Assembly: GCF_014647035.1 (NCBI RefSeq)
Contig: NZ_BMOK01000013.1
Coordinates: 38,414 to 102,413, forward strand
Origin: Sporolactobacillus putidus
GTDB lineage: Bacteria; Bacillota; Bacilli; Bacillales; Sporolactobacillaceae
Direction: 5' to 3'
Length of the DNA: 64,000 nt
Shown: piece by piece, positions 34,542 through 42,655 of the stretch
How the letters are laid out: each line of letters opens with the position of its first letter
Position numbering within the stretch: the first letter of the stretch is position 1
Made by a program: the position numbers and the translations under genes
Notes under the pieces: model-generated
Database searches by the model: none
Told to the model about the DNA's origin: nothing
The model's input: only the letters and a program-made list of their open reading frames with translations

Positions 34542-35383
34542 AAATGAAAGAACGATCTTCAGCGAATAAAACACTGCTCTATTTCACGGTCCCAACTGTC
34601 ATTCTTATGGCTATAACCAGCAGCATCGGGATCTGGTACCCTGATTTCTACGCGAGGGAGACGATTGACTGGGTGGCCCAAAGTATTGGACAGGACATCT
34701 CGAACTTGTTCATTGTGGTACCCGTCCTCATTATTTCCGCTATTTTTTCTTCCAAAGGCAGCAGAACAGCCAAACTGATTTGGGCGGGCACAATGACTAC
34801 CAACATTTATGCTTACGTGATCTACACCTTTGCTGTTCATTTTAACTTCCTGTTCCACGTCTATTGTCTGATTCTGGGACTGTCGCTTTATTCAGTCATC
34901 TGCTTTTTTATGAATCATGTAAAGGAAAACTTCAGCAAGTGGTTTACTGAAAAAGCACCGACAAGGGCAGTCGGCATTTTCCTGCTCGTTATCGCTGTGC
35001 TGTTCGTTTTATTATGGCTCTCTCAATCGCTTCCCGCGGCGCTTTCCAATACTGTTCCTGAAAGTATCGTCAAAGACGGCCTGCTTACCAATCCCGTACA
35101 TGCGCTTGATTTATCCTTTTATTTGCCTCTTATGGGTATTGCCGCGGTCATGATTTTGAAAAAGAAAACGCTTGGCTTTCTTCTTGCGCCGGTGATGATC
35201 GTCTTTTCAATCATGACAGGCCTGAACATTCTCTCCTTGATGATCGTTTCGATGACATTAATGCCTTCGAATAATCTGCCGATGATCATCGGATTCAGCG
35301 CGTTAACATTAATTTGTCTTGGCTTTTTGTGGCTGTTTCTCAGACGGATCCGGGGTGCTGAATCTGCAGATCGCTGCATGTGA
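34538..35383 (+). CDS. polytopic membrane protein, unknown function
   Basis: 281 aa with about eight hydrophobic segments (for example LYFTVPTVILMAITSSIGIW, LFIVVPVLIISAIF, AVGIFLLVIAVLFVLLWLSQ and IIGFSALTLICLGFLWLF). I do not recognise the family. It is translationally coupled to the MarR regulator (ATGA overlap), which suggests that its level follows the MarR ligand, as in drug- or stress-response pairs. No ATP-binding or MFS motifs are visible. Confidence 0.75.
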   Translation: MKMKERSSANKTLLYFTVPTVILMAITSSIGIWYPDFYARETIDWVAQSIGQDISNLFIVVPVLIISAIFSSKGSRTAKLIWAGTMTTNIYAYVIYTFAVHFNFLFHVYCLILGLSLYSVICFFMNHVKENFSKWFTEKAPTRAVGIFLLVIAVLFVLLWLSQSLPAALSNTVPESIVKDGLLTNPVHALDLSFYLPLMGIAAVMILKKKTLGFLLAPVMIVFSIMTGLNILSLMIVSMTLMPSNNLPMIIGFSALTLICLGFLWLFLRRIRGAESADRCM

Positions 35384-35469
35384 AGGGGGATATATTCGGG
35401 AATGTCTGCATTACGGATTTTATGATAACATAAGAGAATGGTTAAAAAATTGTCATGGTGAGGTACTCT

Positions 35470-36510
35470 ATGAATCCGATCGATTTATGCTTCAGGATGC
35501 CGGCGGAATGGGATGCCCATGAGCGTACATTCATCTCATGGCCGGTCCGGGATTCTATGTGTTTTCCACAGAATTACGCGTCCGTTTGCCGGGGCTATGC
35601 AGAATTTGTTCAAGCCATTTCCGAGTTCGAACCGGTGACGGTGATCGTCAATCCCGGAGAATCGGAAGCGGTAAAAGCTATTTTTACCGGACTTAACGTT
35701 GAAGTGCTTGCGATTCGTCATAACGACTCGTGGATTCGCGACAACGGTCCGACTTTTCTCATTGATGAAAATGGGGATCGGGCGGGCGTCAACTGGCGGT
35801 TCAATGCGTGGGGGGGAAAATATGCGCCGTGGGATCTGGACGACCGGGTTGCTCCGTCCATGCTGGACCATTTTCATGTCCGGCGATTTGACGCGCCTCT
35901 GGTGCTTGAGGGCGGCTCGATTCATGTGGACGGGGAGGGGACACTGCTGACCACCGAACAGTGCCTGCTCCATCCTAATCGGAATCCGGAACGGACCCGC
36001 AGCGAAATCGAGGATGAACTCAGGCAATTCCTGAACATCGAAAAAGTGATCTGGCTGAAACGGGGACTGAGCGGCGATGAGACTGACGGACACATCGACA
36101 ATGTCGCTTGTTTCGTCGCGCCAGGCAAGATACTGATACAGGTTTGTGACGATCCGGAGGACGAAAATTACGAAATTGCCCGGGAAAACCTTAAACTATT
36201 GAGCCGGGCCACTGACGCAAAGGGGAGAAAATTTGAAGTCATTGCTATTCAGCAGCCTCCGAAAAGGGAACATAATGGAACCCGGTTAACGTTAAGCTAT
36301 TTAAATTTTTACTTCGTAAATCGCGGGGTCATACTGCCGGTTTTCGGCGGCGATGCTGAAGAAACAGACCGGATGGCTGAACAGGTTTTGGAAGATCAGT
36401 TCCCCGACCGCACAATACGGAAAGTAGATGGCATGGCAATCATCAAAGAAGGCGGCAATGTGCATTGCTCGACCCAGCAGATGCCGGCACCAGTACAAAA
36501 CAAGAGGTGA
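35470..36510 (+). CDS. aguA: agmatine deiminase
   Basis: Hydrolyses agmatine to N-carbamoylputrescine and ammonia. 346 aa. Family marks: PAEWDAHERTFISWP near the N-terminus, NDSWIRDNGPTF, the acidic HIDNVACF loop (GDETDGHIDN) and the catalytic cysteine Cys333 in GGNVHCSTQQMP. ATG 35470 is 5 nt after GTGAGGT; an ATG 15 nt earlier overlaps that site. aguB begins 5 nt after its stop, and together they make putrescine from agmatine. No agmatine-putrescine antiporter or carbamate kinase adjoins, so this is the two-step biosynthetic arrangement and not the fermentative one. Confidence 0.95.
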   Translation: MNPIDLCFRMPAEWDAHERTFISWPVRDSMCFPQNYASVCRGYAEFVQAISEFEPVTVIVNPGESEAVKAIFTGLNVEVLAIRHNDSWIRDNGPTFLIDENGDRAGVNWRFNAWGGKYAPWDLDDRVAPSMLDHFHVRRFDAPLVLEGGSIHVDGEGTLLTTEQCLLHPNRNPERTRSEIEDELRQFLNIEKVIWLKRGLSGDETDGHIDNVACFVAPGKILIQVCDDPEDENYEIARENLKLLSRATDAKGRKFEVIAIQQPPKREHNGTRLTLSYLNFYFVNRGVILPVFGGDAEETDRMAEQVLEDQFPDRTIRKVDGMAIIKEGGNVHCSTQQMPAPVQNKR

Positions 36511-36515
36511 GTCTT

Positions 36516-37394
36516 TTGAGAAAGGTCAAAGTGGCGGCAACGCAGATGAGCTGCTCATGGGCAATCGAAGAAAATCTGGCGAAAGCAGAGGCACTGGTCA
36601 GAAGCGCGGCGGAAAAAGGGGCGCAGATCATCCTGCTTCAGGAACTGTTTGAAACACCGTACTTCTGTCAGAAGGAAAAAGCAGATTATTACGCACTGGC
36701 AAAGGAACTGGAACAGAGCCAGGCGGTGAACCATTTCAGAAAAATAGCCGGGGAACTGCAGGTGGTGCTGCCGATCAGTTTCTATGAAAAGAAAAACAAT
36801 GCGCTTTATAATTCTCTGGCCGTGATTGACGCGGACGGATCGGTACTCGGAACTTATCGGAAAAGCCACATCCCGGACGGGCCGGGCTATGAAGAAAAAT
36901 TTTATTTCAATCCGGGAGACACGGGATTCAAAGTGTGGAAGACCCACTTCGGAACGATCGGCGTCGGTGTCTGCTGGGACCAATGGTTTCCGGAGGCGGC
37001 CCGCTGTATGACACTGATGGGCGCCGAGCTGCTTTTCTACCCAACGGCTATCGGATCCGAGCCTTATGATTCATCCATCGATTCAAAGGAACACTGGCAG
37101 GCCTGCATGCTGGGTCATGCGGCGTCAAATCTGATTCCTGTGATTGCTTCCAACCGGATCGGAACCGAGAGAGACGATGACTCGGAAATTACATTTTACG
37201 GTTCTTCGTTCATCGCCGGTCCCCGGGGAAACAAGATTGCCGAGGCCGACCGGGTAACTGAGAAGGCACTGACCGCCGAGTTTGATCTGGATCAGCTGCA
37301 GGCCCAGCGCCTCGACTGGGGCCTGTTCAGGGACCGCCGTCCGGATCTCTACGGCGCCATCACGTCCTATGACGGGGAGCGGAGAGTCCGCTGA
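36516..37394 (+). CDS. aguB: N-carbamoylputrescine amidase
   Basis: Converts N-carbamoylputrescine to putrescine, CO2 and ammonia. 292-aa nitrilase-superfamily enzyme with LLQELFETPYFCQ (Glu), YRKSHIPDGPGYEEKFYF (Lys) and GVGVCWDQWFPEAAR (Cys). The PDGPGYxEKFYF and WDQWFPE strings are specific for this amidase. TTG 36516 is the start: AGAGGTGA lies 5 nt upstream and overlaps the aguA stop; in-frame codons further upstream lie within aguA. Confidence 0.95.
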   Translation: MRKVKVAATQMSCSWAIEENLAKAEALVRSAAEKGAQIILLQELFETPYFCQKEKADYYALAKELEQSQAVNHFRKIAGELQVVLPISFYEKKNNALYNSLAVIDADGSVLGTYRKSHIPDGPGYEEKFYFNPGDTGFKVWKTHFGTIGVGVCWDQWFPEAARCMTLMGAELLFYPTAIGSEPYDSSIDSKEHWQACMLGHAASNLIPVIASNRIGTERDDDSEITFYGSSFIAGPRGNKIAEADRVTEKALTAEFDLDQLQAQRLDWGLFRDRRPDLYGAITSYDGERRVR

Positions 37395-37482
37395 TGATTT
37401 TTTTGGATTGGAACGGGACGTTTTAAAAGTGATTCATTTACCTGGAAAATAGATGCAGCCTGCTGCAAGGGTAAAATCAAAA

Positions 37483-37506
37483 GGGCACCTGTGCGACGGG
37501 GTGCCC
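37483..37506 (-). terminator. terminator of yjcZ
   Basis: GGGCACC pairs with GGTGCCC; on the - strand it is followed by TTTTGATTTT. It lies 51 nt beyond the yjcZ-like stop. Confidence 0.75.
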
Positions 37507-37557
37507 ATGAGGAATGAAATGAATAGATGCTGGTCCTGAAAGGGCTCAGGAAGTGGG

Positions 37558-37677
37558 TTAATAAACGAAAGTAGCACCGACAATGATCAGCAGAATAAAC
37601 AGAACAACAATTAAAGTAAAGCTAGTTCCATAGCCGCCAGTATAACCGCCTGTGTAGCAGCCGCAACCATAACCCAT
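37558..37677 (-). CDS. YjcZ-family sporulation peptide
   Basis: A 39-aa peptide, MGYGCGCYTGGYTGGYG followed by TSFTLIVVLFILLIIVGATFVY. A Gly/Tyr/Cys-rich head and a single C-terminal membrane helix are the defining features of the YjcZ family of bacilli, which are abundant small sporulation-associated proteins of unknown role. GGGGAGGTG lies 7 nt before the ATG and a terminator follows the stop, so it is a complete gene. It supports assignment to spore-forming Bacillales. Confidence 0.9.
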   Translation of the reverse strand: MGYGCGCYTGGYTGGYGTSFTLIVVLFILLIIVGATFVY

Positions 37678-37884
37678 GTATCAACACCTCCCCGAACTTG
37701 ATACTGCATTCTATGTGAACCACGGCGTGAGGGAAGGGACAAATGGATGAGGTGAAAGGCCTGTTTCAGTGCAGCCGCTTGATGAATGGTTTCAGGATTA
37801 ACAAACGAAGAAAAGAAAATAAGTATTTGGAGCCCCAGGAAAAAGGCGGATTATCTGTTGAATTGGCTCCAGACCTTCTATGGG

Positions 37885-38493
37885 TCAAACGTTGAGCAGT
37901 CCCTTTTTAATCCCGTTTACGACGGCACCCACACGGGAGTCGGCGTCCAGTTTGCGCATAATAGAGGCGATATGGTATTCCACCGTTCGTTTGCTGATCG
38001 ACAATTCTTCGCTGATTTCAGCATTGGTCTTATCCGCGGCAATCTGCCTCAGGATTTCCCGTTCCTTTGCGGTCAGTGCCTCCCCCGCCTGCTCCCGGTG
38101 CTGATAAGGGAAAATCCGGCGTCCCTGACAGACCTGCCTGATCGCGGTAATCAATTCCGTATTTGATTTCTCCTTAGTGACATAGGCATCCGTCCCTGCC
38201 TGTCTGGCGGCATCAATATACTCATCATAATTGTAACCGGACAGAATCACGATTTTTAAATCGGGAAACTCTTGCCTGACAATTTTGGCCAGTTCAATCC
38301 CGTTTTTTGTTTTCATCCGGACGTCAAGAACGATCACGTCGGGATTCCGTCGCCCGATCGTTTCTTCGAGAGCCGACGGATCGGACAGCGTAGCAACGAC
38401 ATGCAGGTCGGCTTCCTTCTCTAGCAATTCTTTTAAACCCATCAGCATTAACACGTGGTCATCGACCAGCAGTACGTTGATACTCAAGTTCAT
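37885..38493 (-). CDS. comA: response regulator ComA
   Basis: 202 aa. Residues 1-120 are a receiver domain with acidic pocket DD11-12, phosphoacceptor Asp57 (VIVLDVR) and Lys107 (VTKEKS). Residues 138-200 are a LuxR/NarL-type helix-turn-helix (LTAKEREILRQIAADKTNAEISEELSISKRTVEYHIASI). Position directly after comP and the end SKRTVEYHIASIMRKLDADSR support ComA. The 5' end overlaps comP by 35 nt; a TTG at 38485-38487 is an alternative start, better spaced from GGAGTG. It should switch on competence or surfactin-like targets when phosphorylated; none lies in the window. Confidence 0.88.
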   Translation of the reverse strand: MNLSINVLLVDDHVLMLMGLKELLEKEADLHVVATLSDPSALEETIGRRNPDVIVLDVRMKTKNGIELAKIVRQEFPDLKIVILSGYNYDEYIDAARQAGTDAYVTKEKSNTELITAIRQVCQGRRIFPYQHREQAGEALTAKEREILRQIAADKTNAEISEELSISKRTVEYHIASIMRKLDADSRVGAVVNGIKKGLLNV

Positions 38494-40573
38494 CACTCCG
38501 TTCCAGCGGAAGCGTAATGGTAATCGATGTGCCTTTGCCCTCCTCTGATGTAATGTCAAATCGGCCGCCCAACTGATCCACCCGTTTTTGTACGGTGATT
38601 AAACCAAGGTGGTTCTCTTCGGTCAGGTTGGACAGGCTCGCCGGTATTTTAAATCCTTTTCCCTTATCTTTTACGTTGATGATTAAAGAATGATCCAGAC
38701 TTTTCAGCGACACGGAAACAAAAGGGGAGGATGAATGCTTGATCGCGTTATATAAGAGCTCCTTGATCATCCGATAAACCTGAATCGCCAGTTTTTTAGA
38801 TATAACTTTTAAGCTCAGATCGTATGCCGTCTGAATAACGACATTATAATTATTCTGCAGTTTGCGCTTCAATGCCTGAAGGCTTTGCTCCAGCCCCAGA
38901 TCCTCAACCATGAACGGATGAAGCTCACGGGACATCTCCCTGATGTCGTAAATACCGTTCATAAAAATTTCTTTCATTTCAAGGTACGCTTTATCTCCGA
39001 TTATCTGTTCATCATGCAGCGCTTCGACTTTGTTTGCCATCAGTATAACATTCTGGAGCACTTCATCGTGGAGATAAATCGATAATTTCCGTTTTTCTTC
39101 TTCTCTGTCGATCAGCAAGGCGTGATTAAACTGTTCCTGAGACAGAGACCGGTTTTGCGTTTCTCTTAATTCCCTGCCTAATCCGGAAAGGGTTTCTGTG
39201 CTCGTCAGCAACTCTGCCGCATCGGACTGTATTTTCTCAAGCAGCAGGCGTTCGTTTCGATCCAGATGTGTTTCATTGATCTTTTGTCCGATGATAATCC
39301 ATCCTTTATTGCCCTGTTCGTTATCGAGCGGGAAAATGTGGCAATTCAGAGCTTCGGAGCGATGTTCATTTTTTTTGTGATTCAGATGCTGCATGCACGC
39401 ATCGGCAAGACGTCCATCAGCAAAAATCCCGGTCTGGTAGATGATTTTCGGTGCTTGATTTTTCTTCCAGATCAGACAGGCACCGTTGATGTCGACCGTC
39501 TGATGAATCAGGTTGACAATCAGCCTGCCGCAGGAGGCGAGATGCTGCCCGTTCAGGATTTGCTGCAGGATGATCTTTTTTTCTCTTTGGATATCGTGTT
39601 CTTTGCTCGTCCACTCCCTTTTAACCAGAGGCTCGACTATTTTTTGAATGAGGTGGTAAATGGCAAGAATGACCAGCATAAACCCGTTTAATCGATAAAA
39701 AAGTTCAGGAGTCAGAGGATAAAAGAGAAAGAACAAAACATTAACAGAAACTAAAGAAAGCAGCAGGGCCAGAATCTCGAACAGAAGCGGTCTCATGCTC
39801 ATTTTTATATCGATGATTTCCTGCATGGTCAACAGATAGGCAAGGGTTGCCGGAAACAGGATGATACTCAGCAGACTGAAGAAGAAAGGGATGTTTGCAA
39901 GGTGAAGAATTGCTGGAATCAGGCTCAGAAAGAGAACGGGCAAAAACGAAAGGACTAGGCTGGCGATCAAAATATACAGCTGATTTTTCACCTTTGAAGA
40001 GTTCATTTTTAAGTGCAGATAAGTCAGGCAGATGCAGGCGATTAGAGAGATGCACACATTGGCTATAAGGGCTATTCTAATGAACTGGAGCAGCTCAGGG
40101 CTTCTGCTTAAATGATAGGGATAAGTGCAGAAGAATACGATGTTAATGATGGCCGCCAGCAACAAGGTGACTCTCCGGATATATTGAAAGAACAACGGTT
40201 TCGAAGAAGATGGAAAAAATTCGAAGAACCGTATCAGGAAATAAGGGGCGAGGCTTGCCGTGATGACTTCAATTTCTTTGCCGGGTAATACATCAAGACC
40301 CGAAGCGTTTGATAGAGCGATGGCAAACCCTGAGGTATACATGAGATAAAAAAAGCTGCGGATAACGATGGAATCAGGTCTTTTCAAGAAGCAAACAAGG
40401 CCGGTACCGACAAACATAAGCCCGATAAACAGCAAAGAATAGTAATAGTCTATTGAGGAAACCTTTGATAAGAAACGAAGCAGTGAGCGGTCGGTTAATA
40501 CGCGGCCCAGGCAGTAAAGGTTGACGATGACAAAGATAAATACAAAAAGAATCGGTATCATTTTCTTTTTCAT
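38459..40573 (-). CDS. comP: membrane sensor histidine kinase ComP
   Basis: 704 aa. The N-terminal third is membrane-embedded, with about eight to ten hydrophobic segments between residues 6 and 310, as in ComP. A cytoplasmic linker follows, then the HisKA_3 dimerisation box with phosphoacceptor His502 (RKLSIYLHDEVLQNV) and an ATPase domain with N609 (ELLYNAIKHS), DKGKG (636-640) and GKGTSITITLPL. ComP senses the isoprenylated ComX peptide. AAAGGTGA precedes ATG 40573, 6 nt after comQ. Other HisKA_3 kinases look similar; synteny with comX, comQ and comA decides. Confidence 0.9.
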   Translation of the reverse strand: MKKKMIPILFVFIFVIVNLYCLGRVLTDRSLLRFLSKVSSIDYYYSLLFIGLMFVGTGLVCFLKRPDSIVIRSFFYLMYTSGFAIALSNASGLDVLPGKEIEVITASLAPYFLIRFFEFFPSSSKPLFFQYIRRVTLLLAAIINIVFFCTYPYHLSRSPELLQFIRIALIANVCISLIACICLTYLHLKMNSSKVKNQLYILIASLVLSFLPVLFLSLIPAILHLANIPFFFSLLSIILFPATLAYLLTMQEIIDIKMSMRPLLFEILALLLSLVSVNVLFFLFYPLTPELFYRLNGFMLVILAIYHLIQKIVEPLVKREWTSKEHDIQREKKIILQQILNGQHLASCGRLIVNLIHQTVDINGACLIWKKNQAPKIIYQTGIFADGRLADACMQHLNHKKNEHRSEALNCHIFPLDNEQGNKGWIIIGQKINETHLDRNERLLLEKIQSDAAELLTSTETLSGLGRELRETQNRSLSQEQFNHALLIDREEEKRKLSIYLHDEVLQNVILMANKVEALHDEQIIGDKAYLEMKEIFMNGIYDIREMSRELHPFMVEDLGLEQSLQALKRKLQNNYNVVIQTAYDLSLKVISKKLAIQVYRMIKELLYNAIKHSSSPFVSVSLKSLDHSLIINVKDKGKGFKIPASLSNLTEENHLGLITVQKRVDQLGGRFDITSEEGKGTSITITLPLERSDELEYQRTAGR

Positions 40574-40579
40574 CGGCTG

Positions 40580-41524
40580 TCACCTTTCCAGGTAATCTAT
40601 TAATTGTTTAACATCGCTCTTGTCACGCTGCGCTTCGCCGTATTTTTTAATCAATTTGACCGCCCTGTTCAAATAGACTTTTGAAAGGATCAGACAATAA
40701 TCAATGGCGCCCGTTTTTTTTATATAGTCTCTGATATTCTGCCTCAGCAGGCTGTCGTCCCAGGAGGTGCCGAGAAGATTCAGCTGATCGAGCAATCGGC
40801 CGCCGTCCTTTTGCTTACTGAATTCGACGGCCTTGATCAGCGGCAGCGTCGCTTTCTTGTTGATCAGGTCGCTTTTCGTATCGCGAAGAATATCGGCGGC
40901 ATCGTTTCTTAACTGGCCGGAGAATCCGATGTATTTCGCAATATCCTCCCAGACCGGTTCGTTCTCAATTGCATTCATTTCGAAAACAAGCCGCATTAAG
41001 GAGACCGATTTTTGTTCGGTCAGAGCAAAATAATCGCTTTCCGAAGGCGCGTTTCCAGTAATTCTGAAAGACAAATCCCTCCACTGACCGATAGAAGCCG
41101 TTCTTAGATTCCGGATCACACAGCTTAATTTCCCGAGCCGATCTGCTGCAGAGCATTTTAAAATCAAGTAGAAAGATTCCATCAAGAGCATGCTCGACAA
41201 AGTCAGCGTTCGCTGCGGTGTCAGCCCGGACAGCACAGGACTTTTTGCATCGCCGTCCGCCAGTTCATCAATGATATCCGTGGCAAGGATCAGAAGCTCA
41301 ACAATTCCGGCACAGGCGGTCTGCTCGTCGTGAAACTCGGTGTCCTCGCGAAAAACTGAGGCAATATAATAAGAGAATTCGCCCCATGTAAAAGGCGCCG
41401 ATTCATGAAAAATCTTCCCCTCACCGTGCAAAAGGGAAGAAATCAGATGGCGTGTTTCACTATCCCATTCACTGTTTTTTAAATAATCGAGAAGAAACCG
41501 TCTTATTTCTTTTTTGGCGTCCAT
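40580..41524 (-). CDS. comQ: ComX isoprenyltransferase ComQ
   Basis: 314 aa, isoprenyl-diphosphate-synthase fold. The first Asp-rich motif is ATDIIDELADGD (D83, D86, D90), the second lies in QLRNDAADILRDTKSDLINKKATLPL. The first motif departs from DDxxD as in known ComQ proteins, which transfer a prenyl group to a Trp of ComX instead of making free prenyl diphosphates. It follows comX by 10 nt with a weak ribosome site, suggesting coupled translation. Confidence 0.9.
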   Translation of the reverse strand: MDAKKEIRRFLLDYLKNSEWDSETRHLISSLLHGEGKIFHESAPFTWGEFSYYIASVFREDTEFHDEQTACAGIVELLILATDIIDELADGDAKSPVLSGLTPQRTLTLSSMLLMESFYLILKCSAADRLGKLSCVIRNLRTASIGQWRDLSFRITGNAPSESDYFALTEQKSVSLMRLVFEMNAIENEPVWEDIAKYIGFSGQLRNDAADILRDTKSDLINKKATLPLIKAVEFSKQKDGGRLLDQLNLLGTSWDDSLLRQNIRDYIKKTGAIDYCLILSKVYLNRAVKLIKKYGEAQRDKSDVKQLIDYLER

Positions 41525-41534
41525 TTTTACATAC

Positions 41535-41699
41535 TCATACCCAATTAAAAGTCTTCATAATGATTCCTTTCTCAACTTGTTCCTTAAATACATTAAACAC
41601 ATCGGCATCCAGACTCTGTCTTGCAAGGGCCATTTCTCCCGCCCCGATGACTTCCTTCCCGGAAAATAGTTGAATCACATCCCAAAGCTTCTGATTCAT
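41535..41699 (-). CDS. comX: ComX quorum-sensing pre-pheromone
   Basis: A 54-aa precursor ending MKTFNWV. ComX peptides are cut from the C-terminus and carry a geranyl or farnesyl group on a Trp near the end; Trp53 is penultimate here. The only other Trp is residue 6. AGGAGGG lies 8 nt before ATG 41699; an in-frame extension of 13 codons upstream lies before that site and is discarded. Position directly ahead of comQ, comP and comA supports the call. Unlike the classic comQ-comX order, comX is first. Size of the mature pheromone is not determinable by sight. Confidence 0.85.
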   Translation of the reverse strand: MNQKLWDVIQLFSGKEVIGAGEMALARQSLDADVFNVFKEQVEKGIIMKTFNWV

Positions 41700-41992
41700 G
41701 CAAAAATCCCTCCTATTGGAAAATTTAGTACATTCCAAAGTTCAACATCTTTTTTTGTATTTCCTTTTTTTTCTGCAAAAAAAATAAATATTTTTTTTAT
41801 CTTTTTTGCGGTAAATACGGATTTATTGTGAACGCTATTCTAGTATATTTAACAAATAGGGGAATAATTTAACATTATTACAGGATCCTGAGAACGCTTC
41901 TTTAATGTGATAGGAAACAAATGCGATTCGTCCCGGAAATCAACGTTATCCTGAGAAAAGCAATAGACATTCTTGAATAGAGGTGGAGGCTT
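41700..41992. promoter_or_regulatory. divergent intergenic region between comX and the 70-aa gene
   Basis: 293 bp, very AT-rich next to comX with runs of A and T (41752-41804). TTGCGG at 41805-41810 equals one half of the ComA-box consensus TTGCGG-N4-CCGCAA, but the second half (TACGGA) does not match. No confident -35/-10 pair could be chosen for comX. It must hold the promoters for both directions. Confidence 0.4.
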
Positions 41993-42205
41993 ATGACGGC
42001 GTCGTCCTATGACAGCTTTTCAGTCAAGTATCTGACGGCTTTGTATTTTTTTATAAAAACAAATATTGAGAAGGGGCTCTTATCCTATGCAATGTGCCAG
42101 GAACTGGCGCTGATCAAGGAAGCAGCCAAAAAACAAGGAGTCATCATTATAGGCGGAAATAGCAACTGGACATCTCCAACCAATCATTTCAGAGGCGAAA
42201 TATAA
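41993..42205 (+). CDS. 70-aa protein of unknown function, divergent from comX
   Basis: A compact gene with AGAGGTGGAGG just before ATG 41993 and a strong terminator 20 nt after its stop. The product has an N-terminal half with aromatic residues (YLTALYFFIKTNIEKGLL), a helix CQELALIKEAAKKQG and a hydrophobic-then-polar end VIIIGGNSNWTSPTNHF. I do not recognise it. No signal peptide. The position, back-to-back with the quorum-sensing cluster, makes a regulatory or quorum-linked role possible, but that is only an inference. Confidence 0.6.
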   Translation: MTASSYDSFSVKYLTALYFFIKTNIEKGLLSYAMCQELALIKEAAKKQGVIIIGGNSNWTSPTNHFRGEI

Positions 42206-42224
42206 TCCGGAAATCGAAAAATAA

Positions 42225-42264
42225 AATAAAAAAGGCGGCAGCGTTCAGAGCTGCCGCCTTTTTT
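42225..42264 (+). terminator. strong terminator of the 70-aa gene
   Basis: GGCGGCAGC (42234-42242) pairs perfectly with GCTGCCGCC (42250-42258), preceded by A-rich sequence and followed by TTTTTT. Confidence 0.9.
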
Positions 42265-42655
42265 ATACAAATGAGAAGGTATAAAAAATAAAAGATTAGA
42301 GGTGTCTAGTATAAGAAAAACTAAGACTCAGGCCGTCGTCAAAGACCTGGCTTCGCCAAATTTTTCTTACAGTGCGGAAACGACATTGAATGATCGGAGA
42401 TTCAAGGATGATTGGTATAACAAAAAGCAGACGTATTGCGGTTTGGCGTGGCGGCATATCTGCCCAGCTTAAAATCACTGAAGAGTCTTTAAAGCAACGG
42501 CTGAGGATTCCTTTCATTTAAACTGAATCCGTTTGTAAAGATACTCTAAAAAAGGCAGAGAGCCGTACTGCAGTCATTGACTTGTCATCGAAAATCCTGT
42601 ACGAATAAAGAGACACTACAGCTAGTGTCAATATATAAAAGCGGGGTTAAATCGA
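42265..42655. other. 391-bp gap without a recognised gene
   Basis: A 73-codon frame on the - strand (42296-42517) has no ribosome binding site and no resemblance to a family. GTATAAGAAAAA near 42310 and TTTTTCTTAC near 42362 are loosely complementary and could be the ends of a small relic element, but there is no supporting coding remnant. Confidence 0.4.

Noticed and set aside
36465..36515. Upstream ATG for the carbamoylputrescine amidase
   Set aside because: It lies inside aguA without a ribosome site, whereas TTG 36516 has AGAGGTGA at the proper distance and matches the family start.
41700..41738. Longer ComX with 13 extra N-terminal codons
   Set aside because: The extension lies upstream of a strong AGGAGGG placed for the ATG at 41699, and includes that site.
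42296..42517. 73-codon frame and possible insertion-sequence ends
   Set aside because: Inverted ends are imperfect, no transposase remnant or target duplication was seen, and the frame has no start signal.
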